Assembly (NCBI RefSeq): GCF_006864135.1
Contig: NZ_SADV01000015.1
Coordinates: 1-64,000 of the forward strand
Direction: 5' to 3'
DNA: 64,000 bases
Source: Lysinibacillus sphaericus
Lineage (GTDB): Bacteria; Bacillota; Bacilli; Bacillales_A; Planococcaceae
Below are positions 35,092-44,617 of this stretch, piece by piece. The notes under the pieces were generated by a model. It had not been told where the DNA came from and did no database searches. It saw nothing but the letters and a program-made list of their open reading frames with translations. Position 1 is the stretch's first letter; every line of letters starts with the position of its first letter. The position numbers and the translations under genes were made by a program.

Positions 35092-35127
35092 AAGTAACAA
35101 CTTTTTGTTAGGGTTAAGTTGTTACTT
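35092..35127. promoter_or_regulatory. long inverted repeat, candidate BusR operator
   Basis: AAGTAACAACTT (35092-35103) and its exact complement AAGTTGTTACTT (35116-35127) are separated by 12 nt. It lies between busR and the transporter genes, has no T-run, and follows the busR terminator, so an operator is more likely than another terminator. BusR is known to bind two spaced half-sites. Confidence 0.55.
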
Positions 35128-35309
35128 GTTTATATTTGGGTATCATTATCCTCAAATAGTATTTATCTTTATTTAGTGAGTGTCCAAACACCTACTAAAA
35201 TAGAGGGACTCAGCCTAAAAATGCCTCGTCTAGTGGCAATTTATATGTGCGTAGTGAAGTAACACCCATTACGCCAAGGCGAAATTGATCTACGAAAGGA
35301 GTGGTTCTA

Positions 35310-36509
35310 GTGGAAAAAATAAAAGTGGAACATGTTTCTAAAGTTTTCGGGAAACATATTCCCCAAGCCTTAGAACTCGTCAAGCAACAAAAAAGCAAGA
35401 CTGATATCTTAAAAGAAACAGGTGCAACAGTCGGTGTATACGATGCAAGTTTTACCGTAAATGAAGGTGAAATCTTCGTTATCATGGGATTATCAGGAAG
35501 TGGTAAGTCGACACTGATTCGACTTTTAAACCGTCTCATAGAACCTACAAGTGGAAATATTTACATCGATGGAGAAAATATTTCTAAAATGGGCAAAGAG
35601 AGTTTACGTAATGTAAGAAGAAACAAAATGAGTATGGTCTTTCAAAACTTCGGTTTATTCCCCCATCGTACACTTCTTCAAAACACAGAATACGGCCTTG
35701 AAATCAGAGGCATCTCAAAGGAAGAACGGCAAGCAAAAGCAGAGCAAGCTCTCGACAATGCAGGCTTACTTGCTTATAAGGACCAATATCCTAGTCAATT
35801 ATCAGGCGGTATGCAACAGCGTGTTGGATTAGCACGGGCACTTGCAAATGACCCTGAAATATTACTAATGGATGAGGCTTTTTCTGCACTCGATCCATTA
35901 ATTCGAAAAGAAATGCAAGATGAGCTACTCGATTTACAAAGCACATTGAAAAAAACAATTTTATTTATCACCCACGATTTGAATGAAGCATTACGTATTG
36001 GTGATCGTATCGCCATTATGAAAGATGGCTCAATCATCCAAATTGGTACTGGAGAAGAAATTTTAACAAATCCTGCAAATGATTATGTTAAAACATTCGT
36101 AGAAGACGTCGATCGTTCTAAAGTATTAACTGCTGAAAATGCCATGGTTCGACCTGTATCTGTCAATGTAGATGTAGATGGACCGACCGTAGCACTTAAA
36201 AGAATGCGTGAGGAAACGGTTAGTTTATTAATGGCCGTTGACAAGAATCGACATTTAAAAGGCTATATTACTGCTGACGACGCACGGGCTGCAGCTAAAA
36301 GACAAGAACAAACGGTACATTCAATTGTTCAATCTGATATGTTAACCGTTCCACCAGATATGCTTTTACAAGATATATTAGGTTTGATTCATAATAGTCC
36401 TACTCCTATTGCGGTTGTAAAAGATGAGCGCTTGCTTGGTGTTCTTATCCGGGGCGTTGTCATCGAAGCACTTTCAACTAGCGATGAGGAGGCGAATGCA
36501 CATGAATAA
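35310..36509 (+). CDS. opuAA: glycine betaine/proline ABC transporter ATP-binding protein
   Basis: This is a 399-aa ATPase of the OpuA/ProV type. Walker [10 protein letters not shown] is at residues 60-68, signature LSGGMQQ at 164-170, Walker B ending D188-E189. The C-terminal 130 residues form a CBS-domain pair, typical for ionic-strength or c-di-AMP control of OpuA transporters. GTG 35310 follows AAAGGAGT. It powers uptake of compatible solutes under osmotic stress. Confidence 0.92.
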   Translation: MEKIKVEHVSKVFGKHIPQALELVKQQKSKTDILKETGATVGVYDASFTVNEGEIFVIMGLSGSGKSTLIRLLNRLIEPTSGNIYIDGENISKMGKESLRNVRRNKMSMVFQNFGLFPHRTLLQNTEYGLEIRGISKEERQAKAEQALDNAGLLAYKDQYPSQLSGGMQQRVGLARALANDPEILLMDEAFSALDPLIRKEMQDELLDLQSTLKKTILFITHDLNEALRIGDRIAIMKDGSIIQIGTGEEILTNPANDYVKTFVEDVDRSKVLTAENAMVRPVSVNVDVDGPTVALKRMREETVSLLMAVDKNRHLKGYITADDARAAAKRQEQTVHSIVQSDMLTVPPDMLLQDILGLIHNSPTPIAVVKDERLLGVLIRGVVIEALSTSDEEANAHE

Positions 36510-37356
36510 TTTATTAGACAATATTCCCGCAATACCAGTTGGACCATGGGTAGAATCAGTTATGGACTGGTTGACGAGTAATTTTTCAGTGTTTTTTAAC
36601 TTGATTCAAAAAAATGGAAAACTACTCATGAATCAGGTCACTGATTTATTAGTGAGCATTCCTCCGATTATTCTTATTTTACTTGTTGTCATTTTTGCTT
36701 TTTTCGTTACCGGTAAAAAATTCGGGCTCGCAACGTTTTCATTAATTGGTTTGTTATTTATTTATAATCAAGGCTTATGGACGCATCTTATGGAAACAAC
36801 CACACTCGTGCTCTTTTCAAGTATCATCTCAATCATATTAGGTATTCCTCTTGGCATTCTAATGTCGAAGTCAACTGTAGCAGAAAATGTGATTAAGCCG
36901 ATACTCGATTTCATGCAAACAATGCCTGGCTTCGTATACTTGATTCCTGCCGTTGCCTTCTTTGGTATTGGGATAGTCCCTGGTGTATTTGCATCCGTTA
37001 TTTTCGCCTTACCACCAACTGTACGTATGACGAACCTAGGAATTCGCCAAGTACCAAAAGAATTAGTAGAAGCTGCGGATTCATATGGAAGTACCTCAAA
37101 ACAAAAACTATTTAAAGTAGAAATTCCTCTTGCCAAATCAACTATAATGGCAGGGATTAACCAAACAGTTATGCTATCACTGTCAATGGTTGTAACTGCC
37201 TCAATGATTGGTGCACCTGGTCTAGGACGTGAAGTATTAACTGCACTACAACGTACACAGGTTGGTAATGGCTTTGTTGCAGGTTTAGGTCTTGTAATTT
37301 TCGCGATTGTTATAGACCGCCTAACGCAAAGTTTTAATAAGAAGAAAGTCGTATAG
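36502..37356 (+). CDS. opuAB: glycine betaine ABC transporter permease
   Basis: This is a 284-aa OpuAB/ProW-type permease with an amphipathic N-terminal region ([19 protein letters not shown]) and the EAA-like loop [25 protein letters not shown] near residue 185-210. ATG 36502 follows GAGGAGG and overlaps the ATPase gene by 8 nt, so the two are translationally coupled. Confidence 0.92.
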   Translation: MNNLLDNIPAIPVGPWVESVMDWLTSNFSVFFNLIQKNGKLLMNQVTDLLVSIPPIILILLVVIFAFFVTGKKFGLATFSLIGLLFIYNQGLWTHLMETTTLVLFSSIISIILGIPLGILMSKSTVAENVIKPILDFMQTMPGFVYLIPAVAFFGIGIVPGVFASVIFALPPTVRMTNLGIRQVPKELVEAADSYGSTSKQKLFKVEIPLAKSTIMAGINQTVMLSLSMVVTASMIGAPGLGREVLTALQRTQVGNGFVAGLGLVIFAIVIDRLTQSFNKKKVV

Positions 37357-37462
37357 AAAAAGAGGCAATTTATTGACGAAAATCTTAGTTCTTTACTTTC
37401 ACCGCTGAGATTTACGATTTGTAGTTTGCTACAAAACTATTAATATTTGAAAGGAAGATTCG

Positions 37463-38335
37463 ATGAAACTGAAAACATTAACTAAATTAGGAATGGCTTT
37501 AGGGCTTGGCTTTTTGCTAGCCGCATGTAATGGTGATGATTCAAGTAAGAGTAGTGGTAACTCAAAGGACGTCAATCTAGCCTACGTTGAATGGGATACA
37601 GAAATTGCTTCAACTAATGTAGTTGGTCAGGTACTAGAGGATTTAGGCTACAATGTATCATTAACACCACTTGATAATGCAATTATGTGGGAGGCTGTTT
37701 CAAAAGGTGAAGCAGATGGCATGGTCGCTGCATGGTTACCAAATACTCATGCCCCACAGTACGAAAAATATAAGAACGACCTTGATGAACTAGGTGAAAA
37801 CCTTACTGGTGCCAAAATAGGTCTAGTAGTACCAAGCTATATGGACGTTAACTCGATTGAGGATTTAAAAAACCAAGCAGATAAAACAATTACGGGTATT
37901 GAACCTGGTGCTGGGATTACAGCTTCTACTGAAAAGGCCTTAGATGAATATGATAACCTAGCAGGTTGGCAGCTATTAACTTCTTCATCTGGAGCTATGA
38001 CCACTTCTCTTGCTAAAGCAATTAAAAATAAAGAAGACATTATCGTGACAGGCTGGTCTCCTCACTGGAAATTCGCTAAATATGATCTTAAATATTTAGA
38101 TGATCCAAAAGGCGTTTATGGTGGCGAAGAAACGATTAACACATTCGCTCGTAAAGGTTTAAAAGAAGATCAACCAGATGTCTATTCTGTACTAGATAAC
38201 TTCCACTGGACATCAGAAGACTTAGAGAGCGTAATGCTAGAAATTATGGATGGCAAAGACCCAAAACAAGCTGCTAAAGATTGGGTGGAAGCTAACGCAG
38301 ACAAAGTTGCTGAATGGACGAAGGATATTAAATAA
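37463..38335 (+). CDS. opuAC: glycine betaine-binding lipoprotein
   Basis: This is a 290-aa substrate-binding protein. The signal peptide ends in the lipobox LLAAC with lipidated C22. The mature part is a type II periplasmic-binding fold with tryptophans (NAIMWEAV, VAAWLPN, TGWSPHWKF) matching the aromatic cage of OpuAC/ProX that holds the trimethylammonium group. RBS AAAGGAAG. Separated by 106 nt from the permease but same operon sense. Confidence 0.92.
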   Translation: MKLKTLTKLGMALGLGFLLAACNGDDSSKSSGNSKDVNLAYVEWDTEIASTNVVGQVLEDLGYNVSLTPLDNAIMWEAVSKGEADGMVAAWLPNTHAPQYEKYKNDLDELGENLTGAKIGLVVPSYMDVNSIEDLKNQADKTITGIEPGAGITASTEKALDEYDNLAGWQLLTSSSGAMTTSLAKAIKNKEDIIVTGWSPHWKFAKYDLKYLDDPKGVYGGEETINTFARKGLKEDQPDVYSVLDNFHWTSEDLESVMLEIMDGKDPKQAAKDWVEANADKVAEWTKDIK

Positions 38336-38348
38336 TTATTAAAAATGC

Positions 38349-38390
38349 GTGTCTAAATAGCAGTTTTGAACTGCTTTTAGACACCTTTTT
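38349..38390 (+). terminator. intrinsic terminator of the opuA operon
   Basis: GTGTCTAAA pairs with TTTAGACAC, with an inner AGCAGTT/AACTGCT helix, followed by CTTTTT. It begins 13 nt after the opuAC stop. Confidence 0.9.
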
Positions 38391-38633
38391 AATTTTCTAC
38401 TATATGGACACCTCGTATATAGATAAAATACATATTGTGTTAAAATAAATTTATGGTTTACAAAAGGGAATTATTAGTATTTTGTGTATAATAAAGCTAA
38501 ATGTAGAACCAATAGGGAAAATGATTGGTTTTATAGTTTAAAAAATGTATTGTCGAATTAGTTAATCCAAAAAGAAATTTACTTTGGAATTTTTTTCTCA
38601 TATTATATAAATTATAAAGGATTTGAATATAAG
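38391..38633. other. AT-rich intergenic region before the PPTase
   Basis: No gene seen. An extended -10-like TGTGTATAAT at about 38483-38492 could start transcription of the phosphopantetheinyl transferase gene; no convincing -35 box is visible. Composition becomes markedly AT-rich from here onward. Confidence 0.4.
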
Positions 38634-39341
38634 ATGATCGAATTATTTGCTATGAATATCAATAATTCCATTTGTTTTTCAACGTACAAACAACTAATGC
38701 AATTATTACCACAAAAAAAACAAGACAAATTAAAAAAATTTACTAGAATAGAAGATTTGATAAGAGGTCTTTTTGCGGAAATTTTAATACGAAATATTAT
38801 TATACAACAAAAACTTAAAAATAATTTTCAATTTGAGTTTGCAACGAACCCTTATGGAAAACCATATTTATCTGATGTAGAAAGCTTTTATTTTAATTTA
38901 AGCCATTCAGAAGATTGGGTAGTATGTGCATTAGATAGTAACCACATTGGCATTGATATAGAAAAAGAAAAGTCTATTGATATTACGCTAGCAAAGCAGT
39001 TCTTTACAGAAAAAGAATGTGATTACATTTTTTCATTAGAAAATTATCAATTGAATAGATTTTTTGAAATATGGACTTTAAAAGAAAGCTATATTAAAGC
39101 AATCGGATTTGGTCTATCCCTTCCTCTAAACTCTTTCTCCATTATAAAAGATGGCATTGATCAAACTTTTAAAATTGAGTCACAATTCAAGGACATAAAA
39201 TTTTATTTAAAAAATTATTTAATAGATACAAATTATCAGATCGCAGTTTGCGCACGTAATTATGATTTTCCTTCTGCTATAAAATATGTTGATCCTGAAG
39301 ATTTAGTGATAGCAGCTTTAAATAATAGCTCACTTAAATAG
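38634..39341 (+). CDS. Sfp-type 4'-phosphopantetheinyl transferase
   Basis: This is a 235-aa PPTase that loads phosphopantetheine on carrier proteins. The two signatures are present: IGIDIEK with Mg ligands D108 and E110, and WTLKESYIKAIG with K150-E151. It is the activating enzyme for the PKS/NRPS cluster that occupies the rest of the window, from which it is oriented convergently. RBS is weak (AAAGGATTT). Its base composition is like that of the cluster, so it was probably acquired with it. Confidence 0.92.
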   Translation: MIELFAMNINNSICFSTYKQLMQLLPQKKQDKLKKFTRIEDLIRGLFAEILIRNIIIQQKLKNNFQFEFATNPYGKPYLSDVESFYFNLSHSEDWVVCALDSNHIGIDIEKEKSIDITLAKQFFTEKECDYIFSLENYQLNRFFEIWTLKESYIKAIGFGLSLPLNSFSIIKDGIDQTFKIESQFKDIKFYLKNYLIDTNYQIAVCARNYDFPSAIKYVDPEDLVIAALNNSSLK

Positions 39342-39727
39342 AAATAAAGTCTTTATACTGTCCTCATAAATTATTCTTTTAAGTTATTATTCGGATTGTA
39401 AACACTTAAACCTGAAAGATTTTTTTCTTTAGTAGAACGCTATAATTTAATTTCAGCTTAAAAATTAGCACTAACGAGTATGATGTTGCATTTGAAGATC
39501 AAACTTATAGCTTTCCTGAATTAAAAAATTTCTTTACTTTTTATGTAATAAAAAAAGGCGCCCTTTCAGAGTTATCTTAAAAGTTGGCGCCAATGTTAAG
39601 ATTCGTTCTATCAATTCTGTTTTAAACCAAAGAGCTTTTAAAAACAATTTTTAAAATCGAAATTTATTAACTTGCAATAAATAAACTTGGATTTGTTCTT
39701 CATCAAGCTTCGCATTATAAAGATTAG
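39342..39727. other. intergenic region between PPTase and cluster end
   Basis: No intact gene. It contains the minus-strand terminator at 39551-39591 and further degenerate sequence leading into the E1alpha remnant. The convergent ends of the PPTase gene and the biosynthetic operon meet here. Confidence 0.5.
39551..39591 (-). terminator. terminator of the PKS/NRPS operon
   Basis: On the minus strand GGCGCCaaCTTT pairs with AAAGGGCGCC and is followed by six T. It is the only strong terminator downstream of the FkbH-like gene, 487 nt past its stop, suggesting a long 3' untranslated region that covers the E1alpha remnant. Confidence 0.75.
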
Positions 39728-39950
39728 CCAAATGCTCCATGGTTGCGATATGATGGAACTAACCAATCATTTTCATTTAATGCTAATGCGCTTCCGACTT
39801 GTGATGCCTCTTCCCTTCGAATGGTACAAACGTTCCTATCTTGCCCTGCCGCTGTAAACTTACTGCTTTTCTATCAAACGCTCTAACCCTTAATAAATGA
39901 TTATAAAATTTTTCTACCTATTCTTTTGTAATAAGAGATTCATAATATTT
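39728..39950 (-). pseudogene. remnant of a pyruvate dehydrogenase E1alpha gene
   Basis: The minus strand reads FYNHLLRVRAFDRKAVSLQRQGKIGTF-VPFEG, then after a one-base deletion EASQVGSALALNENDWLVPSYRN. This is the N-terminal E1alpha region, paralogous to the intact E1alpha gene at 8959-10056 but not a recent copy of it. Both ends are missing. It marks old chromosomal sequence at the border of the biosynthetic cluster. Confidence 0.8.
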
Positions 39951-40077
39951 AAAAGTTTTCCTTCTTCACATACCAATCTTCTTATCGGAAAATATTATTC
40001 CAAACAATCCACCCTCTATTATTTATTCACTTCAAATCAAAAAAGTTTAACTTTTACAATTTCAGCGTTTTAATCTT

Positions 40078-41130
40078 TTATATTAATAGAAAAGAGTTCA
40101 ATTTTATATAGTTTGGTAAAGGCTGAAGGTTCATTAAATCGTTTTCGAACAATACTAAATTTTCATTTTCTTCAATCTCTTCGAATCCTGAAAATCTATA
40201 AGTCATATACATCATTCGATTTTTAGTAGTTGGAACGAATTCTGCACGTAGACGTACATTTGCATTCTTAGCTAGATGTATAACATAATTGAGCATAATT
40301 GTACCAATTCCCCTGGACATAACTCTGCACGACATAAGTAATAGCTTTATTGTCCATACATTTTTGTCACATTCAATTAGTACAACTCCTATTTTTCCAT
40401 ATGGCCCATATTTATCATTTAAATCAGCTATTAATAATTTATGCCTATCCGATTTACTAAAATTATCGAGTTCTTCATAGGAATAAGTATACCCCGTTGC
40501 ATTTAATTGATGGGTTCTTACCGTTAACTCCTCTGCTCGCTGCAAATCACCATCACTAACTGGAGATATGGTAAGTACCATATTAAGGGTTTTTAAAAAT
40601 TCCTCCGTTGTACCTTCATAGCTTTCTTCTTCTTTATTGCGTTCTATATCACTTAAATACATTTTTCTTCTCATTTTCGAATCTTCTGTTATAAAATTCG
40701 GATTCATTTCAGGTAGACTAAGTAAGCCACTTAAATCATTTGCATCTATACACATAATTTCCGGGACTGAAAAACTGACTTCCTCTCTTTCGAAAGGCTG
40801 ATCATCTATAAATGCCAAAGTATCAAGTCCAATATTAATAGACTTTGCTATCTTTTTAATAGATGATCCCTTTGAATTCCAGTTAATTTGAGGATAAATA
40901 AAATACTTCTCAATACCAAATTCTTTAAGTTTTTCAATTGCTAAATGATGTTCATTTTTACTTGCAATAGATTGTAATATGCCACGATTATCTAATTCTT
41001 CTAAAATTTCTTTTATATCTTCATGTAATTTAACACTCTTATCTTCAAGTAAAACACCTTGCCATAATGTATGATCCAGATCCCAAACAACACACTTTAC
41101 CTTTCTCTCTTGTGAACTAATCTCTAACAT
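40078..41130 (-). CDS. FkbH-like glyceryl-transfer protein (HAD-IIIC family)
   Basis: This 350-aa protein belongs to the FkbH/OzmB/ZmaN group that takes 1,3-bisphosphoglycerate, dephosphorylates it and loads a glyceryl group on an ACP. The HAD nucleophile motif VVWDLDHTLW (residues 14-23, DLD at 17-19) and FIDDQPFE are present; the C-terminal half is a GNAT-like domain. ATG after CGGAGG. Together with the next three genes upstream it forms the set that makes a hydroxymalonyl-ACP extender. Last gene of the cluster before the terminator. Confidence 0.9.
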   Translation of the reverse strand: MLEISSQERKVKCVVWDLDHTLWQGVLLEDKSVKLHEDIKEILEELDNRGILQSIASKNEHHLAIEKLKEFGIEKYFIYPQINWNSKGSSIKKIAKSINIGLDTLAFIDDQPFEREEVSFSVPEIMCIDANDLSGLLSLPEMNPNFITEDSKMRRKMYLSDIERNKEEESYEGTTEEFLKTLNMVLTISPVSDGDLQRAEELTVRTHQLNATGYTYSYEELDNFSKSDRHKLLIADLNDKYGPYGKIGVVLIECDKNVWTIKLLLMSCRVMSRGIGTIMLNYVIHLAKNANVRLRAEFVPTTKNRMMYMTYRFSGFEEIEENENLVLFENDLMNLQPLPNYIKLNSFLLI

Positions 41131-41157
41131 GATACACCTCCGACAAGAATCACTCTT

Positions 41158-42291
41158 CTAGTTGTTTCCAATAATATTTTTAGCAATTAATATTTCATGC
41201 ATCTGTGTAGTTCCTTCAATGATTTCATTAATCTTTGCATCTCTATAATATCTTTCTACTGAATATTCTTGGCTTAATCCATTAGCACCATGAATCTGCA
41301 CAGCATCTCCTGCAACTTTATTTAGCATTGTAGAAGCAAAGTACTTTGCATTCCATGTCTCCATAATAGTTTCGGGGTCTCCGGTATCCTTTAGATAGCC
41401 AGCATTTAAACACATTAATCGCGCAGCCTTTACATTAACAACCATTTCTGTTATCATTTTTTGAATTAATTGATTTTGACTTAATGTACATCCAAATTGT
41501 TTTCTTTTCTTTGCATAACGTACGCTTTCTTCAATACACGCCTGTCCAATGCCAACACACCCCCATGCAATAGTATATCTACCGTAGTCTAAACAAGAGA
41601 ATGCGACATGGGATAATCCAGTGCCAGGTCTACCAATCATATTTGTCTCAGGAATATGGCAATCATCCATGCATAGTTCTGCTACCATTGATGCCCTCAC
41701 ACCCATCATTCCATGAATTTCTTTAGCCGAAAAACCTGGGCTATTTTTTTCTACTAAAAATGCAGTTGGTTTACCATCTAATTTTGCAAAAATAATGAAA
41801 ATATCAGCTATTTGGCCCATAGTAATCCATTTTTTGCTACCGTTTAAAATATAGTTGCCATTTATAAGTGCAGCAGATGTTTCTATACTTTTAGCATCAC
41901 TACCTATTTGGGGTTCAGTTAAACCAAAAGCTCCTATGATTTCACCCTTCGCCATTTTTGGAAGCCAATATTCCTTTTGCTCATCTGTCCCCCACTTTTC
42001 AATCGCAAGTGCTACCATACCATGTACTGTCAACAATGCTCTAGTTGATGAACATCCTCTTCCCACTTCTTCATTAAGTAATCCCAAAGTAATCATGTCG
42101 TAGCCTAATCCATCATACTTCTTAGAAATAGTCGCTCCTAAGTACCCACTTTGGGAAACCTTCTCTATAAGTTCGGTAGGTAAATATTCATTTCGGTCAT
42201 ATTCACCAGCGTAAGGAATTATCTCAGATTGAACAAATGCTCTAAAACTTTCTTGATATTTTAATTGTTCTGATGTAAATTCTATATTCAT
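41158..42291 (-). CDS. acyl-CoA dehydrogenase family enzyme acting on glyceryl-derived ACP (FkbI/ZmaE-like)
   Basis: This is a 377-aa acyl-CoA dehydrogenase-like flavoprotein with FGLTEPQIGSDAKSIETSA and the C-terminal REG-type segment IIEGTTQMHE, where the glutamate is the family's catalytic base position. In hydroxymalonyl/methoxymalonyl-ACP sets this protein oxidises the 3-hydroxyl-derived aldehyde of the ACP-bound intermediate. Start: ATG 42291 after GGTGA; ATG 42309, overlapping the ACP stop, is possible. Function is from gene context; by sequence alone it would be a generic short-chain acyl-CoA dehydrogenase. Confidence 0.85.
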   Translation of the reverse strand: MNIEFTSEQLKYQESFRAFVQSEIIPYAGEYDRNEYLPTELIEKVSQSGYLGATISKKYDGLGYDMITLGLLNEEVGRGCSSTRALLTVHGMVALAIEKWGTDEQKEYWLPKMAKGEIIGAFGLTEPQIGSDAKSIETSAALINGNYILNGSKKWITMGQIADIFIIFAKLDGKPTAFLVEKNSPGFSAKEIHGMMGVRASMVAELCMDDCHIPETNMIGRPGTGLSHVAFSCLDYGRYTIAWGCVGIGQACIEESVRYAKKRKQFGCTLSQNQLIQKMITEMVVNVKAARLMCLNAGYLKDTGDPETIMETWNAKYFASTMLNKVAGDAVQIHGANGLSQEYSVERYYRDAKINEIIEGTTQMHEILIAKNIIGNN

Positions 42292-42305
42292 ATTTTCACC
42301 ATCAT

Positions 42306-42575
42306 TCATTTAGTATTTACTTCATTTTCGATAGTTGTTTCATGTTGCTTTTTACTAATAAAAGAGACAATTGAATCAATCGTTCTGAAATTATTAAGAT
42401 CTAAATCTTTATTCTTAACTTTTATATTAAATTCTTTTTCAATAAACATTACTAACTGCATTGCGAAGAGTGAATTGACAAATCCTGTTGAAAATATATC
42501 TTCATTATCCATTATTTCATGGTTTTTAAAAAACTTAGAAAGATAAGTTTTTATTTTCATTTTAGTTTCAGACAT
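42306..42575 (-). CDS. free-standing acyl carrier protein for the extender unit
   Basis: This is an 89-aa ACP (FkbJ/ZmaD type). The phosphopantetheine serine is S35 in GFVNSLFAMQ, a variant of the usual GxDS motif with Asn in place of Asp, as often seen in extender-unit ACPs. ATG after AAAGGAG. It carries glyceryl and then hydroxymalonyl groups. A highly charged C-terminal tail follows the domain. Confidence 0.88.
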   Translation of the reverse strand: MSETKMKIKTYLSKFFKNHEIMDNEDIFSTGFVNSLFAMQLVMFIEKEFNIKVKNKDLDLNNFRTIDSIVSFISKKQHETTIENEVNTK

Positions 42576-42601
42576 TTTATCATACTCCTTTGGGCATTTT
42601 T

Positions 42602-43447
42602 TTAATAAGTATAGAATCCTTGACCAACTTTTTTGCCGAGCAATCCTGCATCAACCATCTTACGTAGTAAGGGACAGCACCGATACTTTGAATCTTGAAA
42701 GCTTTCATATAAAACATCTAGTGAATTTACAACAGTATCGAGTCCAATTAAGTCAGCTGTTTCCAGTGGTCCCATCTTATGTCCATAACATTTTTTAAAT
42801 ATGTTATCTACATCGTTAGGTGCAGCTACTTGATCCTGTACAACAAAGGCAGCCTCATTCATAAAAAGATGAGAGATTCTGTTTGATACAAAACCAGGTG
42901 AATCATTAACAATAATGCACTCTTTCCCAATATGTTTAAGAAGCTCTTTTGTTAGCAAAATAGTTTCCTCAGATGTATGATATCCTTTAATTACCTCAAT
43001 AGTAGTCATAAGCGGTACAGGATTCATAAAATGTGTTCCAATAAACTTCTCTGGCCTCTTGGTTAATGCTGCTATTTTAGTAATAGGAATACAAGAAGTA
43101 TTAACTAAAAATACGCAATTTTCTGTACAAATTTCATCTACTTTTTCATAAACTGATTTTTTAACCTCCCATTTCTCAGGGACGTTTTCAACAACAAAGT
43201 CTACTTGTTCTAATAGTTGGTAATCTGTTGAAAAATTGACTCTTGATAAAATTATTTCGGAGTCTTCGTCTATCTTGTTTTTGTTAAATAAAGCGTGAAA
43301 ACGAATATTTTGTCGTATTTCTTCTTTTGCATGCTCTAATTTTTCCTCAGAAATGTCTAATAATATGACATTTACCCCCTCTTGAGCAAAATTCTGAGCT
43401 ACTCCTCTTCCCATTACTCCTGCTCCAATGACGGCTACTTTTCTCAT
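42602..43447 (-). CDS. 3-hydroxyacyl-CoA dehydrogenase-like enzyme (FkbK/ZmaG-like)
   Basis: This is a 281-aa NAD-dependent dehydrogenase. The Rossmann motif GAGVMGRG is at residues 7-14 and the catalytic region GTHFMNPVPLM (His) near 138. In glyceryl-derived extender pathways it oxidises the primary alcohol of glyceryl-ACP. ATG after AGGAG. Part of a four-gene block (this gene, ACP, acyl-CoA dehydrogenase, FkbH). The O-methyltransferase that would give methoxymalonyl-ACP is absent from the window. Confidence 0.88.
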   Translation of the reverse strand: MRKVAVIGAGVMGRGVAQNFAQEGVNVILLDISEEKLEHAKEEIRQNIRFHALFNKNKIDEDSEIILSRVNFSTDYQLLEQVDFVVENVPEKWEVKKSVYEKVDEICTENCVFLVNTSCIPITKIAALTKRPEKFIGTHFMNPVPLMTTIEVIKGYHTSEETILLTKELLKHIGKECIIVNDSPGFVSNRISHLFMNEAAFVVQDQVAAPNDVDNIFKKCYGHKMGPLETADLIGLDTVVNSLDVLYESFQDSKYRCCPLLRKMVDAGLLGKKVGQGFYTY

Positions 43448-43568
43448 ACTAAATTACTCCTTCTGATTTTATTTACATAATTTTAATAATTATATAAAAA
43501 TTTAATTCATCTCATTATTGGGCATTCATTCAATAAACACGTTTATTTTTTTTTAAAATATATCCATT

Positions 43569-44501
43569 TTAATGTTTGCTGTTCAACCTTACTATTTTCT
43601 TATATGATAAGAACTTATAATCTGTATTTATCACTCTAGATATTTTTGTAAGGGAGTCATCTAGGCTAACTTCAATAAAAGTAGTTATACCAAAAACAAT
43701 CATTTTTTCTATTGAACATTTCCAATTCATTGAACTTGGCATATTTTTCACTAGTTCTTTCTTTAAGTCAGAAGCACTTTGAAGAGCATTTTGGGTAAAT
43801 ACTGAAATTATCGGTATTCTACTATCATCAACCTTTATTCTTTCAACAAGATCTATAAATTTATCAATCCCTTTTTCAGCAAACGGAGTATGGAATGCAT
43901 AGGGGACATTTATTTTTACAACCTTTATAGCGCCCTCCTCTTCCGCTCCACCTAAAATTTTAATTATATCACTTTTATTTCCAGATATAACAATGCAGTA
44001 CTTACTATTTTCACTAGCAATCTTGACAGTATCGGAAAAATTGTTTTTTTCTATTAAGCTTACAACTTGTTGGTAATTCAAACCTATTATAGTTGCCATA
44101 GACTCCTCATGCCTTGAAATATCTTTCGGATATTCATATATAGTTAGGAGCATGTGCAATCCTGTTTCAAAAGAAATAGATTTTCCACATGACATTGCAG
44201 TAATCAAGCCCATACTATAACCTAAAAATACTTTAGGCTTTACACCTATGGAAATATATGTATCGAACACTATATTATCGCAGGTGTAGATAGCTATCCA
44301 ATCATTGAAAAAGTCATCGTATTTCGTTTTTTTGGAATAAAATAGATAGTCCCACAAATCTAAATCTAATTCCTTTTCCACAATGGAGCAATATTTACGC
44401 AATAATTCTAATTGCTCTTCATCGAGTAAATGTAATAAGCTTTGATATTCTGATCCAACTCCCTGAAAAAGAAACGCATTTCCACCATCAAAATAATCCA
44501 C
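43569..44501 (-). CDS. discrete malonyl-CoA-type acyltransferase (trans-AT)
   Basis: This is a 310-aa FabD-fold acyltransferase. The nucleophile is S96 in GYSMG (family usual GHSxG), and the catalytic histidine is H204 in YAFH. GTG start after AGGAGG. The giant PKS protein has its own AT, so a separate one suggests loading of a different unit; ZmaF of zwittermicin biosynthesis moves hydroxymalonyl from a free ACP in the same way. Target module is presumably an AT-less one upstream of the window edge. Confidence 0.85.
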   Translation of the reverse strand: MDYFDGGNAFLFQGVGSEYQSLLHLLDEEQLELLRKYCSIVEKELDLDLWDYLFYSKKTKYDDFFNDWIAIYTCDNIVFDTYISIGVKPKVFLGYSMGLITAMSCGKSISFETGLHMLLTIYEYPKDISRHEESMATIIGLNYQQVVSLIEKNNFSDTVKIASENSKYCIVISGNKSDIIKILGGAEEEGAIKVVKINVPYAFHTPFAEKGIDKFIDLVERIKVDDSRIPIISVFTQNALQSASDLKKELVKNMPSSMNWKCSIEKMIVFGITTFIEVSLDDSLTKISRVINTDYKFLSYKKIVRLNSKH

Positions 44502-44548
44502 TGTTTCCCTCCTATGATATAATTTAATGCACCATTATTCTGATATTA

Positions 44549-44595
44549 AAGTATTCATAGTATTGATATAAGTGCAATCAATACTATGAATACTT
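44549..44595. repeat. 19-bp perfect inverted repeat in biosynthetic operon
   Basis: AAGTATTCATAGTATTGAT (44549-44567) and its exact complement (44577-44595) flank a 9-nt loop, just after the thioesterase stop and 48 nt before the acyltransferase start. No T-run follows, so it is not a normal terminator; an RNA stabiliser, processing site or protein-binding dyad is possible. Confidence 0.75.
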
Positions 44596-44617
44596 ATTCT
44601 CCAAATACTTAAGAGAT

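Noticed and set aside
43532..43556. AATAAAC/GTTTATT hairpin with T-run on the plus strand
   Set aside because: The stem is short and AT-only, and no plus-strand gene ends there.
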